A stretch of 64,000 nt of DNA from Curtobacterium sp. Leaf261 (GCF_001422205.1 NZ_LMMJ01000001.1:489591-553590), one strand, 5' to 3'. Shown: positions 26,557 to 35,010, counted from the first letter of the stretch. The notes: generated from the letters alone by a model not told the origin. Numbers and translations are program-made.

Positions 26557-26840
26557 GTCACGACCATGTGCTCGTCGCCCTCGACGTACGCGTCGACAGC
26601 ATGCGACACGGCTGAGATGTTCGTCCGGAGCCGTGCACGCGTCGCCGCGATCTCGGCTTCGAACAGCTCTGATCCGAGCGACAGCAATGCTGCCCGCGTC
26701 CTCGGTCCGGTCACACCGTGCGCCTGCTCGATGCTCTGCGCGGCCGCCTGCATCGTCGCGCGCATGCCCTCGTCCGCGTCGGTCCGAGCCTGCGTCAGGA
26801 CTGCCCGAGCTGCCCCCGGATCGATCAGCCAACCATCCAC
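26535..26840 (-). CDS. Small WXG100-like partner protein (DUF6507-like)
   Basis: The 101-residue helical protein begins DGWLIDPGAARAVLTQART and ends AVDAYVEGDEHMVVTW. This matches the pattern I associate with DUF6507 and WXG100-size ESX partners: a W-I-x-P-G start, two long helices, and a YxEGD segment near the end, which may be the C-terminal export signal. The GTG start at 26840 has a strong GGGGGAGG ribosome binding site. It is the first gene of the operon and overlaps the effector start by 22 bases, suggesting the two are made together and form a heterodimer. Confidence 0.65.
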   Translation of the reverse strand: MDGWLIDPGAARAVLTQARTDADEGMRATMQAAAQSIEQAHGVTGPRTRAALLSLGSELFEAEIAATRARLRTNISAVSHAVDAYVEGDEHMVVTWSTTPR

Positions 26841-26984
26841 GAGTCCTCCCCCTTGTCCCAACCCACCAGTATCGTGTGACATACCATGGTTCAGATGGGG
26901 AATGAACGCAACTCGATCGTCCCTCACGAGCGCCCGTAGCGCCTGGAGCGCCTGATCGGTCGCACCCGGCCGACCATCGCCGGG

Positions 26985-27028
26985 CCGGAGCGACGGTACG
27001 GGCTGGCACCGTCCCTCCAGTCCGTCAG
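26985..27028. repeat. Degenerate family A palindrome
   Basis: GCACCGTCCCTCCAGTCCGTCAG is a full right arm; the left arm is strongly diverged (CCGGAGCGACGGTACGGG). It overlaps the last codons of the phosphotransferase gene. Confidence 0.6.
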
Positions 27029-27825
27029 TCGGCGGCGTGGGCGTCCGCGAGCTCGAGGATCTGACGCTGGTTGCGCACGATCCACGCCGCGCTCCGCGAG
27101 CGCCAGGCGAGGCGCCACTCAACGGAATCGTCCGCGGGCACGGTGTCCGGCGCGACCTCGAGGCGCGTCGCCTCGTAGGCGGCGTCCCGGATGGCGTAGT
27201 CGACCATGCCCCTGACAACCGCCGCCCAACCATCGCGGGGCACCCCGTACGCCCTGAGGAAGACCGCGAGCAGTCCGGCCTTGGCCGCCAGGTCCGTCGC
27301 GCCCGACGCCACGTCGACCTCGGGGTCGTGGAACCGCAGGTCGAGCCAGCACGTCGCGGCGATCTCGTCGACCCGCACGATCGGCCCGGCGAACTCCCAG
27401 TCGATGAGCGAAACGGTCGCCGCCGACGTGGCGATGACGTTCCACGGCCCGGTGTCCCCGTGCCCGATCACGAGGTCGCCGAGGAACGGTGCACCGTCGA
27501 CCGGCCTCGGCTCCTCGGCGCGGAACTCGAAGGGCTGCCAGACCTCGGACCCGGTCCTGACGACGTCGACGCCGGCGTCGTGCACGGCCCGCAGGAGCCG
27601 CGCGAGCGATGCGACCTGATCGGCGTCGAACACGGCGGCGACCAAGGACTCCCCCGGGACGAACGTCGTATCCTCGGTGTCGGGCGAGGTCGGCGGCAGC
27701 GGCGCCGGGAGGCCCTCGATGCCCGCTGCCCCGAGATGCGCCAGCAGTCGGTGCGTCGTGTCGGACCACGGTCGACGCGGCCGCGAGACCCGTTCCGCAG
27801 TGACGGTCACCGGTTCATCCGCCAT
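27025..27825 (-). CDS. Aminoglycoside phosphotransferase-family (APH) kinase-like protein
   Basis: The catalytic loop is VIGHGDTGPWNVI (HGDxxxxN) and the metal-binding aspartate is in LIDWEFAGP, the two hallmark motifs of APH/choline-kinase-fold enzymes. The N-terminal lobe is short, and the usual lysine is not obvious. The start at 27825 has a GGGGG ribosome binding site; an ATG 18 bases upstream is an alternative. Many such proteins do not confer antibiotic resistance. The substrate is unknown. Confidence 0.82.
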   Translation of the reverse strand: MADEPVTVTAERVSRPRRPWSDTTHRLLAHLGAAGIEGLPAPLPPTSPDTEDTTFVPGESLVAAVFDADQVASLARLLRAVHDAGVDVVRTGSEVWQPFEFRAEEPRPVDGAPFLGDLVIGHGDTGPWNVIATSAATVSLIDWEFAGPIVRVDEIAATCWLDLRFHDPEVDVASGATDLAAKAGLLAVFLRAYGVPRDGWAAVVRGMVDYAIRDAAYEATRLEVAPDTVPADDSVEWRLAWRSRSAAWIVRNQRQILELADAHAAD

Positions 27826-27867
27826 CAGTCCCCCGATCCCCACCGCCCCTGCCAGCTCCCGACACCA

Positions 27868-28722
27868 TCAGATCGCCGACGCCGACCGCCACGACCACCG
27901 GAGCGCATCCGGCAGGAGCACACCGCCGTGGTTCGGGCTGTGTCCGCCGTCCCCGACCACCAGCCGGAAGTCCCATCCGGCACGCGCGAACGCCGCCGCT
28001 GTCTCCAGGCTCTCGGCGAACCAGTTCGCCTGGGGCTCGTTCCAGTGCAGGTCGCGGTGGGCGGCGTGCAGGAACACGCGGGTCGGTCGCCGCGGTCCGG
28101 TCGCGATCAGGCCCGGGTAGGGGTTCCCACCCGACATCTGGGCGAAGCTCGCGTTGAACGCGATGACCCGTCCGATGCCGTCGGGACGGAACCACGCCGC
28201 GGTCAGCGCTGCGTTGCCCCCGCTGCTCCCGCCGCAGATCCCCCGCATCATCGGGTCGGATGACACCCGGTACCGGTCCTCGACGAGCGGGAGCACCTCG
28301 TCGACGAGAAAGCTCCCGTACGTGTCGTCGAACGCGTCGTACTCGGCGTTGCGGTGCTTCGTCGGCACGCCGTCGACGTCGATGATGCCGGGGTCGACGA
28401 ACACACCGATCATCGGCGGGAGCTCGCCGGTCGACGCCAGGTTGTCGAGGACCGTTCCCGCTCGGACGTCGCCGTCCGGATCGAGGTACCACCAGCCGTC
28501 GTTGCAGAACAGGACGGCAGTCTCCTCGGCGGCGTCATGACCGGCGGGGCGGTGGATCCACACCCGACGAGACGTCCCTGGGAAGCGGGTACTGGCGTCC
28601 ATGCGCAGCTCCTCGATCGTCCCTGGCCGCACGTCCGCTCGGGTCGCCGAATCGGGTCCGAGGACGTACACGACGTCGTCCTGCGACGTCGGGATCGGGG
28701 CGAACGGCACGGTCGTGGGCAC
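27868..28722 (-). CDS. Alpha/beta-hydrolase esterase of the Fes/IroE-like group
   Basis: The 284-residue protein contains GICGGSSGGNAALTAAW, with the nucleophile serine in a GxSxG-like turn, and GDGGHSPNHGG, with the catalytic histidine. The VWIHRPAG and TAVLFCNDGWWY strands are typical of the esterase-D/enterochelin-esterase group. No signal peptide is present. The GTG start at 28722 fits a leaderless promoter (TACAGT then six bases). A role in siderophore hydrolysis is possible but unsupported, as it is far from the iron operon. Confidence 0.82.
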   Translation of the reverse strand: MPTTVPFAPIPTSQDDVVYVLGPDSATRADVRPGTIEELRMDASTRFPGTSRRVWIHRPAGHDAAEETAVLFCNDGWWYLDPDGDVRAGTVLDNLASTGELPPMIGVFVDPGIIDVDGVPTKHRNAEYDAFDDTYGSFLVDEVLPLVEDRYRVSSDPMMRGICGGSSGGNAALTAAWFRPDGIGRVIAFNASFAQMSGGNPYPGLIATGPRRPTRVFLHAAHRDLHWNEPQANWFAESLETAAAFARAGWDFRLVVGDGGHSPNHGGVLLPDALRWSWRSASAI

Positions 28723-28728
28723 GTCGCG

Positions 28729-28734
28729 ACTGTA
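28729..28734 (-). promoter_or_regulatory. -10 element of a probable leaderless promoter
   Basis: Minus-strand TACAGT is followed by six bases and the esterase GTG start at 28722. No ribosome binding site is present. Confidence 0.6.
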
Positions 28735-28759
28735 CCGAACCGTGCGCCGCGCGACCAGC

Positions 28760-28806
28760 GACGGACTGGAGGGACGGTGCGGGCCGGAACCGCGCCTCCC
28801 GTCCGG
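28760..28806. repeat. Family A palindrome
   Basis: GACGGACTGGAGGGACGGTGC pairs with GCGCCTCCCGTCCGG with a few mismatches, between argS and the esterase on the same strand, where it could terminate argS transcripts. Confidence 0.8.
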
Positions 28807-28835
28807 TGGTCGGTACCGTCTGCGATGGTCCGCGC

Positions 28836-30575
28836 TCACATGCGGTCGGGCACCGTGATCCCGAGCAGCCCCATCCCCGAGGTCAGGACGTCGAGCGTGA
28901 CCACCGCGATCCGCAGACGCGACCGCCGGAGCTCTGGGTCGGCTTGCAGGATGGGCGAGGTCTCGTAGAAGCGGGAGAAGTCCTGTGCGAGCGCGAACAG
29001 GTGTGCGCAGAGGACGTGCGGTTCGTACGACCGCCCCACCGCGGCGACGACCGACCCGTAGCCCAGGAGGTCGAGGACGAGCGCGCGCTCCGACTCGTTC
29101 GTGACGAGGACCGGCGACCCCTCGAGCAGCGCATCCTCGTCGGACGGTGCGTTCGCGACGAGCGACCGGATCCGCGTCGCGGCGTACTGCAGGTACGGCC
29201 CGGTGTTCCCCGTGGTGGCGACCATCCGGTCCGCGTCGAAGACGTAGTCGGTGTCGTGCGCGACCGAGAGGTCGGCGTACTTGACGGCGGCGATGCCGAC
29301 CGACTCGGCGATCGCATCGCGAGCCCCGTCGGACAGGTCCGGGCGTTCCGAGAGTGCGTCGCGAACCCGGTCGACGGCGTCGTCCAGGAGCGACAGGAGC
29401 CGCACGGAGTCACCGGACCTCGTTCGGAGGATCTTGTGGTCGGCACCGAGGACGCTCCCGATCCGCACGTGCACCGTCGGCACCGAGTCCGGGAGCCAGC
29501 CGGCCAGCCGCGCCGTCTCCCACACCATCTCGAGGTGCTGGCTCTGTGTCGTCCCGATGACGTAGACCAGTCGGTCGGCGCCGAGGTCGCGGACGCGGTG
29601 CCGGACCGTCGCGAGGTCGGTGGTCGCGTACCCGTAGCCGCCGTCGGACTTGCGGATGATCAGCGGCGAGGGCTGGCCGTCTCGCCCGGTCCGGCCGGGG
29701 AGGAACACGCACAGCGCGCCGTTGCTCACGGTCGCGATGCCGGCCGCCTCGAGCTCATCGCAGATCGCCGCGAGGTCGTCGTTGTAGGTCGACTCCCCCG
29801 CGAGGTCGTCGTCGGTGAGCGTCACGTCGAGCCGGCGGTACACCCGGTTGAAGTAGTCCTTCGACCGACCGACGAGTTCCTGCCAGATGCGGAGCGTCTC
29901 GGTGTCGAGCGCCTGGAGCAGGACCACACGGTTCCGCGCACGCTCGGCGAACGCCGGATCGCCGTCGAACGCCCGACGAGCGGCCTGGTAGAAGGCGTTC
30001 GGGTCCGATCGGAGCAGTGCTGCCTCGTCGGAGTCGGCGCCGACGTCGAGCAGGTGTTCGATGAGCATCCCGAACGGCGTCCCCCAGTCGCCGATGTGGT
30101 TCTGCCGGACCACCCGGTGGCCGAGTGCGTCGAGCGTGCGCGCGATGCTGTCGCCGACGATCGTCGTCCGCAGGTGTCCGACGTGCATCTCCTTGGCGAC
30201 GTTCGGCGCGGAGTAGTCGATCGGGATCGTCTCGGGTTCGACCGACGGGACACCGAGCCGTGCGTCACCGGCCAGCTCCACCAGTCGGGCACTCAGCCAG
30301 GCGTCCGTGAAGGTGAAGTTCAGGTAGCCGGGTCCGCTGGTCTCGACGCTCGCCACGCCCTCGAGCCCGACGGCCCGGAGCGCCTCGGCGAGGTCCCCGG
30401 CGATGTCCCTCGGCAATCGTCGCAGGTCCCGGGCGAGCGCGAGTGCGCAGTTCGACTGGGCGTCCGCGAACTGGCTCGGTCGGAGTGCCGGGTCGACTCC
30501 CGCGCGGTCGGCGCCGAACGCGTGCACGACCGCAGCGTTGACGAGATGCTCGAGGACTTCCAGGGGCGATGCCAT
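28836..30575 (-). CDS. argS: Arginyl-tRNA synthetase, E. coli-like type
   Basis: It charges tRNA-Arg with arginine. The class I HIGH motif appears as SAPNVAKEMHVGHLRTTIVG, the form found in E. coli-type enzymes, rather than the SANPTGPxHIGH form I associate with actinobacterial ArgRS. Other motifs are HIGDWGTPFGMLIEHLL, GYGYATTDLATVRHRV, and HKILRTRSGDSVRL in place of KMSKS. The C-terminal anticodon-binding domain ends in a methionine (ITVPDRM), as is common. The 579-residue length is complete. It is not next to lysA, so it may be a second or horizontally acquired copy. Confidence 0.94.
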   Translation of the reverse strand: MASPLEVLEHLVNAAVVHAFGADRAGVDPALRPSQFADAQSNCALALARDLRRLPRDIAGDLAEALRAVGLEGVASVETSGPGYLNFTFTDAWLSARLVELAGDARLGVPSVEPETIPIDYSAPNVAKEMHVGHLRTTIVGDSIARTLDALGHRVVRQNHIGDWGTPFGMLIEHLLDVGADSDEAALLRSDPNAFYQAARRAFDGDPAFAERARNRVVLLQALDTETLRIWQELVGRSKDYFNRVYRRLDVTLTDDDLAGESTYNDDLAAICDELEAAGIATVSNGALCVFLPGRTGRDGQPSPLIIRKSDGGYGYATTDLATVRHRVRDLGADRLVYVIGTTQSQHLEMVWETARLAGWLPDSVPTVHVRIGSVLGADHKILRTRSGDSVRLLSLLDDAVDRVRDALSERPDLSDGARDAIAESVGIAAVKYADLSVAHDTDYVFDADRMVATTGNTGPYLQYAATRIRSLVANAPSDEDALLEGSPVLVTNESERALVLDLLGYGSVVAAVGRSYEPHVLCAHLFALAQDFSRFYETSPILQADPELRRSRLRIAVVTLDVLTSGMGLLGITVPDRM

Positions 30576-30606
30576 CCGGCAACGCTACCGGGCGCGACCG
30601 CGCTCC

Positions 30607-30650
30607 CGGACGGGAGGGACGGTGCGGGCCGGCACCGTCCCTCCCGTCCG
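30607..30650. repeat. Perfect family A palindrome
   Basis: Exact 19-base arms CGGACGGGAGGGACGGTGC and GCACCGTCCCTCCCGTCCG flank a 6-base loop between the malY-like gene end and the argS start. Confidence 0.85.
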
Positions 30651-30713
30651 TCGGACGGTCGCGTCGGTCACGCGACCCGGTCGGCGTCCGGTCAGCGCGC
30701 GGTCAGCGTCCGG

Positions 30714-31901
30714 TCAGCGTGCGTAGCGGAGCGGCTCGCCCTGCGTGGTCGACGGGTACGCCGCAGCGATCCGCTGCACCGCCTCCCGCAGCGTGTCGGG
30801 CGAGCAGGCGAGGTTGAGCCGCGCGAACCCGCGCCCCTCACGGCCGAACCCGAGTCCGGAGTTGAGTGCGACGTACGCGTGTTCCCGGAGCTGCACGGCC
30901 GGATCGTCCCCGAGACCCATGCCGCGGAAGTCGAGCCACGCCAGGTACCCCGCCCGCGGGCGGTGGTAGACGACGCCCGGCAGGTGTTCGCCGAGCAGGG
31001 CGGCGAGCAGCCGGTCGTTCGCGACCACGCGGGCGACGGCGTCGTCGAGCCACGCGGTCTCGGCGAAAGCGGCGACGTTCGCGTGCAGTCCCAGGATGCT
31101 CGTGCGGCAGGCGACCTCGTCGTTCAGGGTGTCGAGGAGTGCCGCCGAGCGGTCGTCGCCCGCCACGACCACCGAGCACTTGACCCCCGCGAGGTTCCAC
31201 CCCTTGCTCGCGGACGTCACCGTGACCGATCGGGCCCCGTGCGCCTCGGCGATCGGCGCGAAGGGTGAGAACGTCACACCCGGGTGCGTCAGTGGCCCGT
31301 GGATCTCGTCGCTGACCACGAGGACGTCGTGCTCCGCAGCCAGGTCGGCGAGCGCCTCGAGGGTCGCACGCGGGTGCACGAGACCGACCGGGTTGTGCGG
31401 GTTGCACAGCAGGAACACCCGGACACCGTCGCGGAACGCCGCCTCGAGCCCGGGGAGGTCGAGCGTCCAGTCGCCCCATCGATCCCGGAGCGGTACCTCG
31501 TGGACCGTACATCGGGCCTCCTCGACGAGCTCGAAGAACGGCGGGTAGACCGGCGGGGTGATCGCGACCGGGCCGCCGTCCGGCAGGGCGATGCGGAGCG
31601 TCTCGACGATGCCGACGCTGACGTCGGTGGCGATGTGCACGCGTGCGGGGTCGAGGTCCCAGCCCCAGCGGTCCGCGACGAAGCGGGCGAACGCCGGGGC
31701 GAGGGGGCCGGGGCCGTCGAGGTAGCCGAGGTCCGACGAGCGGACCCGCTCCACGAGGGCGTCCGCGATGCCGGGTGCGATGCCGAAGTCCATCTCGGCG
31801 ACGAACAGCGGGAGCACGTCCGGCTGGTACCGCGTCCACTTGATGCTCGTCCGGACGCCGCGGATGTGCTCGACGGGGTCCTGCTCATCGATGCGGCTCA
31901 T
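30714..31901 (-). CDS. PLP-dependent cystathionine beta-lyase/aminotransferase (MalY/PatB type)
   Basis: The 395-residue fold-type I enzyme shows VRTSIKWTRYQPDVLPLFVA and the EMDFGIAP motif at the N-terminus. LLCNPHNPVGLVHP and DEIHGPLTHPG bind the cofactor ring, and the Schiff-base lysine is in SASKGWNLAGVKC. RLNLACSPDTLREAVQRI closes the sequence. These features fit C-S lyases of the MalY/PatB group, which cleave cystathionine or cysteine conjugates. The start at 31901 was chosen because homologue-like sequence begins there; the upstream open frame is basic and runs into a repeat. Confidence 0.9.
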   Translation of the reverse strand: MSRIDEQDPVEHIRGVRTSIKWTRYQPDVLPLFVAEMDFGIAPGIADALVERVRSSDLGYLDGPGPLAPAFARFVADRWGWDLDPARVHIATDVSVGIVETLRIALPDGGPVAITPPVYPPFFELVEEARCTVHEVPLRDRWGDWTLDLPGLEAAFRDGVRVFLLCNPHNPVGLVHPRATLEALADLAAEHDVLVVSDEIHGPLTHPGVTFSPFAPIAEAHGARSVTVTSASKGWNLAGVKCSVVVAGDDRSAALLDTLNDEVACRTSILGLHANVAAFAETAWLDDAVARVVANDRLLAALLGEHLPGVVYHRPRAGYLAWLDFRGMGLGDDPAVQLREHAYVALNSGLGFGREGRGFARLNLACSPDTLREAVQRIAAAYPSTTQGEPLRYAR

Positions 31902-32008
31902 GCGGCCATGGTGCTCCGATGTGGGTCGCGGGGCGAACCGGGGCGTCATGGATCGTCGTGATGGGCGCGGAGCGGGCCGCCGCCTGCCTCGCCGGGCGGC
32001 CGCCGATT

Positions 32009-32055
32009 CCGGACTGGAGGCACGGTGCGGGTCCGGCACCGCGCCTCCAGTCCGG
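32009..32055. repeat. Family A palindrome
   Basis: CCGGACTGGAGGCACGGTGC pairs with GCACCGCGCCTCCAGTCCGG with one mismatch. It lies 12 bases from the 3' end of tRNA-Val and may terminate it. Confidence 0.85.
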
Positions 32056-32066
32056 CGGTCAGCCGG

Positions 32067-32139
32067 TGGGCCCGGCCGGGCTCGAACCGACGACATCCAC
32101 GGTGTAAACGTGGCGCTCTACCAACTGAGCTACAGGCCC
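32067..32139 (-). tRNA. tRNA-Val (TAC anticodon)
   Basis: The minus strand folds as a 73-base cloverleaf. The acceptor arms are GGGCCTG and CGGGCCC with one G-T pair, and the D arm is GCTC/GAGC. The anticodon stem CCACG/CGTGG encloses loop TTTACAC with anticodon TAC, and the T arm is GTCGG-TTCGAGC-CCGGC. The discriminator is A. CCA is not encoded in full. Confidence 0.95.
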
Positions 32140-32178
32140 CTGCTCCCGCACGGCGGGCGATCCAGAGTCTAGCGGCGC

Positions 32179-32222
32179 GGCGGAGGTCGACCTCGTCCAG
32201 GGCGGAGGTCGACCTCGTCCAG
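32179..32222. repeat. 22-bp tandem duplication containing a palindrome
   Basis: GGCGGAGGTCGACCTCGTCCAG occurs twice without a gap. Each copy holds the 12-base palindrome GAGGTCGACCTC. It lies upstream of the ThuA-type gene and could be a paired operator or simple slippage. Confidence 0.85.
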
Positions 32223-32346
32223 GGTGCCCTCGCTGTGCACAGGGACCGAGTTGTCCACATCCGACGGCGAGCCCGCCCGCACCGCAGTGAGTCCTTGTAG
32301 CGTCGGTGGCAACGCGCGACGACGAAGACGACGAACGGTGGCAGGC

Positions 32347-33096
32347 ATGACGACGGCACAGGACAGCACACGGAGCGAGCAGGAACAGCAGGACGGGCGG
32401 GGCGGTCGCAGGGCACTCGTCGTCCGCGGCGGGTGGGACGGTCACGCGCCGGTCGAGGGCACGGACCGGTTCCTCGACTTCCTCCGGGGCAGCGGGTTCG
32501 ACGTCCGGGTCGAGGACTCCCCCGCGGTCTACGCCGACGCTTCGGTGATGGCCGACGTCGACCTCGTCCTGCAGAGCGTGACGATGTCCAGCGCGACCGA
32601 CGAGCAGGTCGCTGGACTCCGGGCCGCAGTCGAACGCGGCACGGGGCTGGTCGGCTGGCACGGCGGCATCGCCGACTCCTTCCGCGCGAGCGCCGAGTAC
32701 CTGCAGCTCATCGGCGGGCAGTTCGTCGCGCATCCGGACGCTCCGGTGCAGCACTCGATCGACATGACCGACCTCGGGCATGAGCACCCGATCACGGCGG
32801 GACTCGACGACTTCACGCTCGACACCGAGCAGTACTGGGTGCTCAGCGACGACCTGAACGACGTCCTCGCGACGACGACCCACACCGCCCGCGGGCAGTG
32901 GGCACGCGCCGTGACGGTCCCGGCCGTCTGGACCCGCGCCTGGGGTGCGGGTCGCATCGTCGTGGTCACCCCGGGCCACGACGTGCAGATCCTCGACCAC
33001 CCGAGTGTCCGGTCGATGATCGAACGCGGCGTCCTCTGGGCCACCGAGGACCGTCCGGCAACGGCGACGGACGACACCGCGGCGGTCGCCCGATGA
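32347..33096 (+). CDS. ThuA-like domain protein (class I glutamine amidotransferase-like fold)
   Basis: The 249-residue protein has the ThuA pattern: ALVVRGGWDGHAPVEGTDRF at the N-terminus, LVGWHGGIADSFR in the middle, and VTVPAVWTRAWGAGRIVVVT followed by PGHDVQILDHP at the end. ThuA proteins are linked to sugar (trehalose) metabolism, often beside Gfo/Idh/MocA oxidoreductases, as here. The start at 32347 is weakly preceded by GGCAGG. Its stop overlaps the next start (ATGA), so the two are translationally coupled. Confidence 0.9.
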   Translation: MTTAQDSTRSEQEQQDGRGGRRALVVRGGWDGHAPVEGTDRFLDFLRGSGFDVRVEDSPAVYADASVMADVDLVLQSVTMSSATDEQVAGLRAAVERGTGLVGWHGGIADSFRASAEYLQLIGGQFVAHPDAPVQHSIDMTDLGHEHPITAGLDDFTLDTEQYWVLSDDLNDVLATTTHTARGQWARAVTVPAVWTRAWGAGRIVVVTPGHDVQILDHPSVRSMIERGVLWATEDRPATATDDTAAVAR

Positions 33097-34208
33097 GCGA
33101 GCAGCACGGCATCGGCATCGTGGGCCTCGGCGTCATCGCCCAGGCCTACCTCGACACGCTCCGCGACCACCCCCGGGTCCGCATCGCCGCCGTGGCCGAC
33201 CTCGACACCGCTCGGGCCGAGGCCGTCGCAGCGACGCTCCCCGGCACGGACGCCGTGTCCGTGGACGAGCTCTACCAGCACCCCGGGGTCCAGACGGTCC
33301 TCAACCTGACGATCCCCGCAGCCCACACCGAGGTTGCCCTCGCAGCGATCGCCGCCGGCAGGTCGGTGTACGGCGAGAAGCCCCTCGCCGTCACCATGGC
33401 CGATGCTGACCGGATCATCGACGCCGCCACCGCGGACGGCACCGCCCGCGTCGGTTCCGCACCCGACACGATCCTCGGCACCGGGACGCAGACCGCCCGA
33501 GCCGCGATCGACGACGGACTGATCGGCCGCCCGATGGCGGCTGTCGCGACGATGGTCACCCCGGGGCACGAGGCCTGGCACCCGAACCCGGACTTCTACT
33601 ACCGCGACGGAGGCGGCCCGCTCCTCGACATGGGCCCGTACTACGTCACCGCGCTCGTGCACCTCCTCGGGCCGGTCCGTTCCGTGATCGGTGCGGCGAG
33701 CGCGCTGCGGAGCGTGCGGACGATCGGCAGCGGTCCCCGGACGGGCGAGGAGATCCCGGTCGAGACGATGACCCACGTCACGGGCATCCTCGAGCACACG
33801 AACGGGGCACTGTCGACGATCGTCACGAGCTTCGATGCCGTCGCGACCACGGCACCGCCGATCGAGGTGCACGGCGAGCTCGCGACGCTCCAGGTCCCGG
33901 ACCCGAACGGCTTCTCGGGCGACGTCCGGCTCCGCGAGCTCGGTTCCGAGGACTGGCGCACGCTCGACCCGTCGGCGGGCTACGTCGACGGCGCACGTGG
34001 TGTCGGACTCCTCGACTTCCTCGACGCGGGAACGGCTGGCGGGGCGAACGCCGCGGGCCGAGCGAACGGCCCACTCGCGCGCCACGTCCTCGAGGTCATG
34101 ACGGGCGTCCTCCGCTCCGCCGACACGGGCGCCCGGGTCGAGATGGTCACCACGACCGACCGCCCTGCGCCGGTCCCGCTCACTCCGGCCGCGGAGTGGC
34201 GCGCGTGA
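33093..34208 (+). CDS. Gfo/Idh/MocA-family NAD(P)-dependent oxidoreductase
   Basis: The N-terminal Rossmann domain begins GIGIVGLGVIAQAYLDTLRD. The EKP motif that marks the family is in SVYGEKPLAVTMADAD. The C-terminal domain includes HPNPDFYYRDGGGPLLDMGPYYV, where GGPLLDMGPYY holds the conserved aspartate region. The length of 371 residues is typical. It overlaps the ThuA-like gene by four bases and probably acts on the same sugar derivative. The exact substrate is unknown. Confidence 0.92.
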   Translation: MSEQHGIGIVGLGVIAQAYLDTLRDHPRVRIAAVADLDTARAEAVAATLPGTDAVSVDELYQHPGVQTVLNLTIPAAHTEVALAAIAAGRSVYGEKPLAVTMADADRIIDAATADGTARVGSAPDTILGTGTQTARAAIDDGLIGRPMAAVATMVTPGHEAWHPNPDFYYRDGGGPLLDMGPYYVTALVHLLGPVRSVIGAASALRSVRTIGSGPRTGEEIPVETMTHVTGILEHTNGALSTIVTSFDAVATTAPPIEVHGELATLQVPDPNGFSGDVRLRELGSEDWRTLDPSAGYVDGARGVGLLDFLDAGTAGGANAAGRANGPLARHVLEVMTGVLRSADTGARVEMVTTTDRPAPVPLTPAAEWRA

Positions 34209-34281
34209 CACCCCGACGCGTGAGTCTGCGGGTCAGCATGGCACCCCCGACCCCTCCGATGAACCGGACTGGAGGCCCGAC

Positions 34282-34953
34282 ATGCGTCCGACCCGCCGCC
34301 GCACGCTGACCGCACTGGTCGCCGTCGCCCTCGCTGTCCTCACCCTGACGGGGTGCGCGGCCCCGGGCAGCGCCGCGCACACGGCGTTCGGGTCGTCCGG
34401 CGTCGGCTCGTCCGGCGTCGGCTCGTCCGGCGTCGGCTCATCCGGCGTCGGCTCGTCCGACACCGTGCCGGTCTGGCCAGCGCCGACCGGTCTGTCCGAG
34501 TTGCAGCGTCATGCCGATGCGGCAGACCTCCACGACGTCTGGGGTCGGAAGCTCGCCGAGCACATCCACGCACACCTCTCCATCACCGACGACGGCGTCC
34601 CGATCACCGTGCCGGGGAACATCGGCCACAGCGACCGCTCGAAGTTCGCCGCCGAGATCCACACCCACGACACCTCGGGCATCGTGCACGTCGAGACCCC
34701 GACGAAGCAGGACTTCACGCTCGGGCAGTTCTTCACCGAGTGGGGTGTCGACCTCGGGCGTGGCCGGATCGGCGAACTCGTCGGCCTCGGCCACGGCGGG
34801 TCGCTCACCGTGTGGGTGGACGGGCACCGGTACTACGGGGACCCGGCGGACATCGAGCTCGGGGACCTCCAGCAGATCGATCTCGCGATCACCCACGTCG
34901 GTCACGTCGCCCGGCAGGCCCCGTCCTTCGACTGGCCGCCGCAGTACCACTGA
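34282..34953 (+). CDS. Secreted lipoprotein with histidine-rich conserved domain
   Basis: The signal RPTRRRTLTALVAVALAVL ends in the lipobox LTGC (cysteine near residue 25). A GSSGV repeat forms a flexible tether to about residue 60. The mature domain has several paired histidines (EHIHAHLSITDDG, AAEIHTHDTSGIVHVETP) and FTLGQFFTEWGVDLG. This pattern recurs in secreted actinobacterial proteins of unknown function, and the HxH pairs suggest metal binding. It stands alone between the oxidoreductase and the repeat array. Confidence 0.8.
   Translation: MRPTRRRTLTALVAVALAVLTLTGCAAPGSAAHTAFGSSGVGSSGVGSSGVGSSGVGSSDTVPVWPAPTGLSELQRHADAADLHDVWGRKLAEHIHAHLSITDDGVPITVPGNIGHSDRSKFAAEIHTHDTSGIVHVETPTKQDFTLGQFFTEWGVDLGRGRIGELVGLGHGGSLTVWVDGHRYYGDPADIELGDLQQIDLAITHVGHVARQAPSFDWPPQYH
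34390..34461. repeat. 15-bp in-frame minisatellite
   Basis: GGCTCGTCCGGCGTC or close variants occur in about 4.8 copies and encode the GSSGV tether of the lipoprotein. The copy number is likely to vary between strains by slippage. Confidence 0.85.
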
Positions 34954-35010
34954 CCCGCCCGACGCTGCCTCCGCACCCGCTCACCCCGAGCCTCAGTCCC
35001 CGCCAGCCGT

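Noticed and set aside
27025-27825. Aminoglycoside resistance gene
   Set aside because: Only the general kinase motifs are present; chromosomal APH-fold proteins of this kind often have other substrates.
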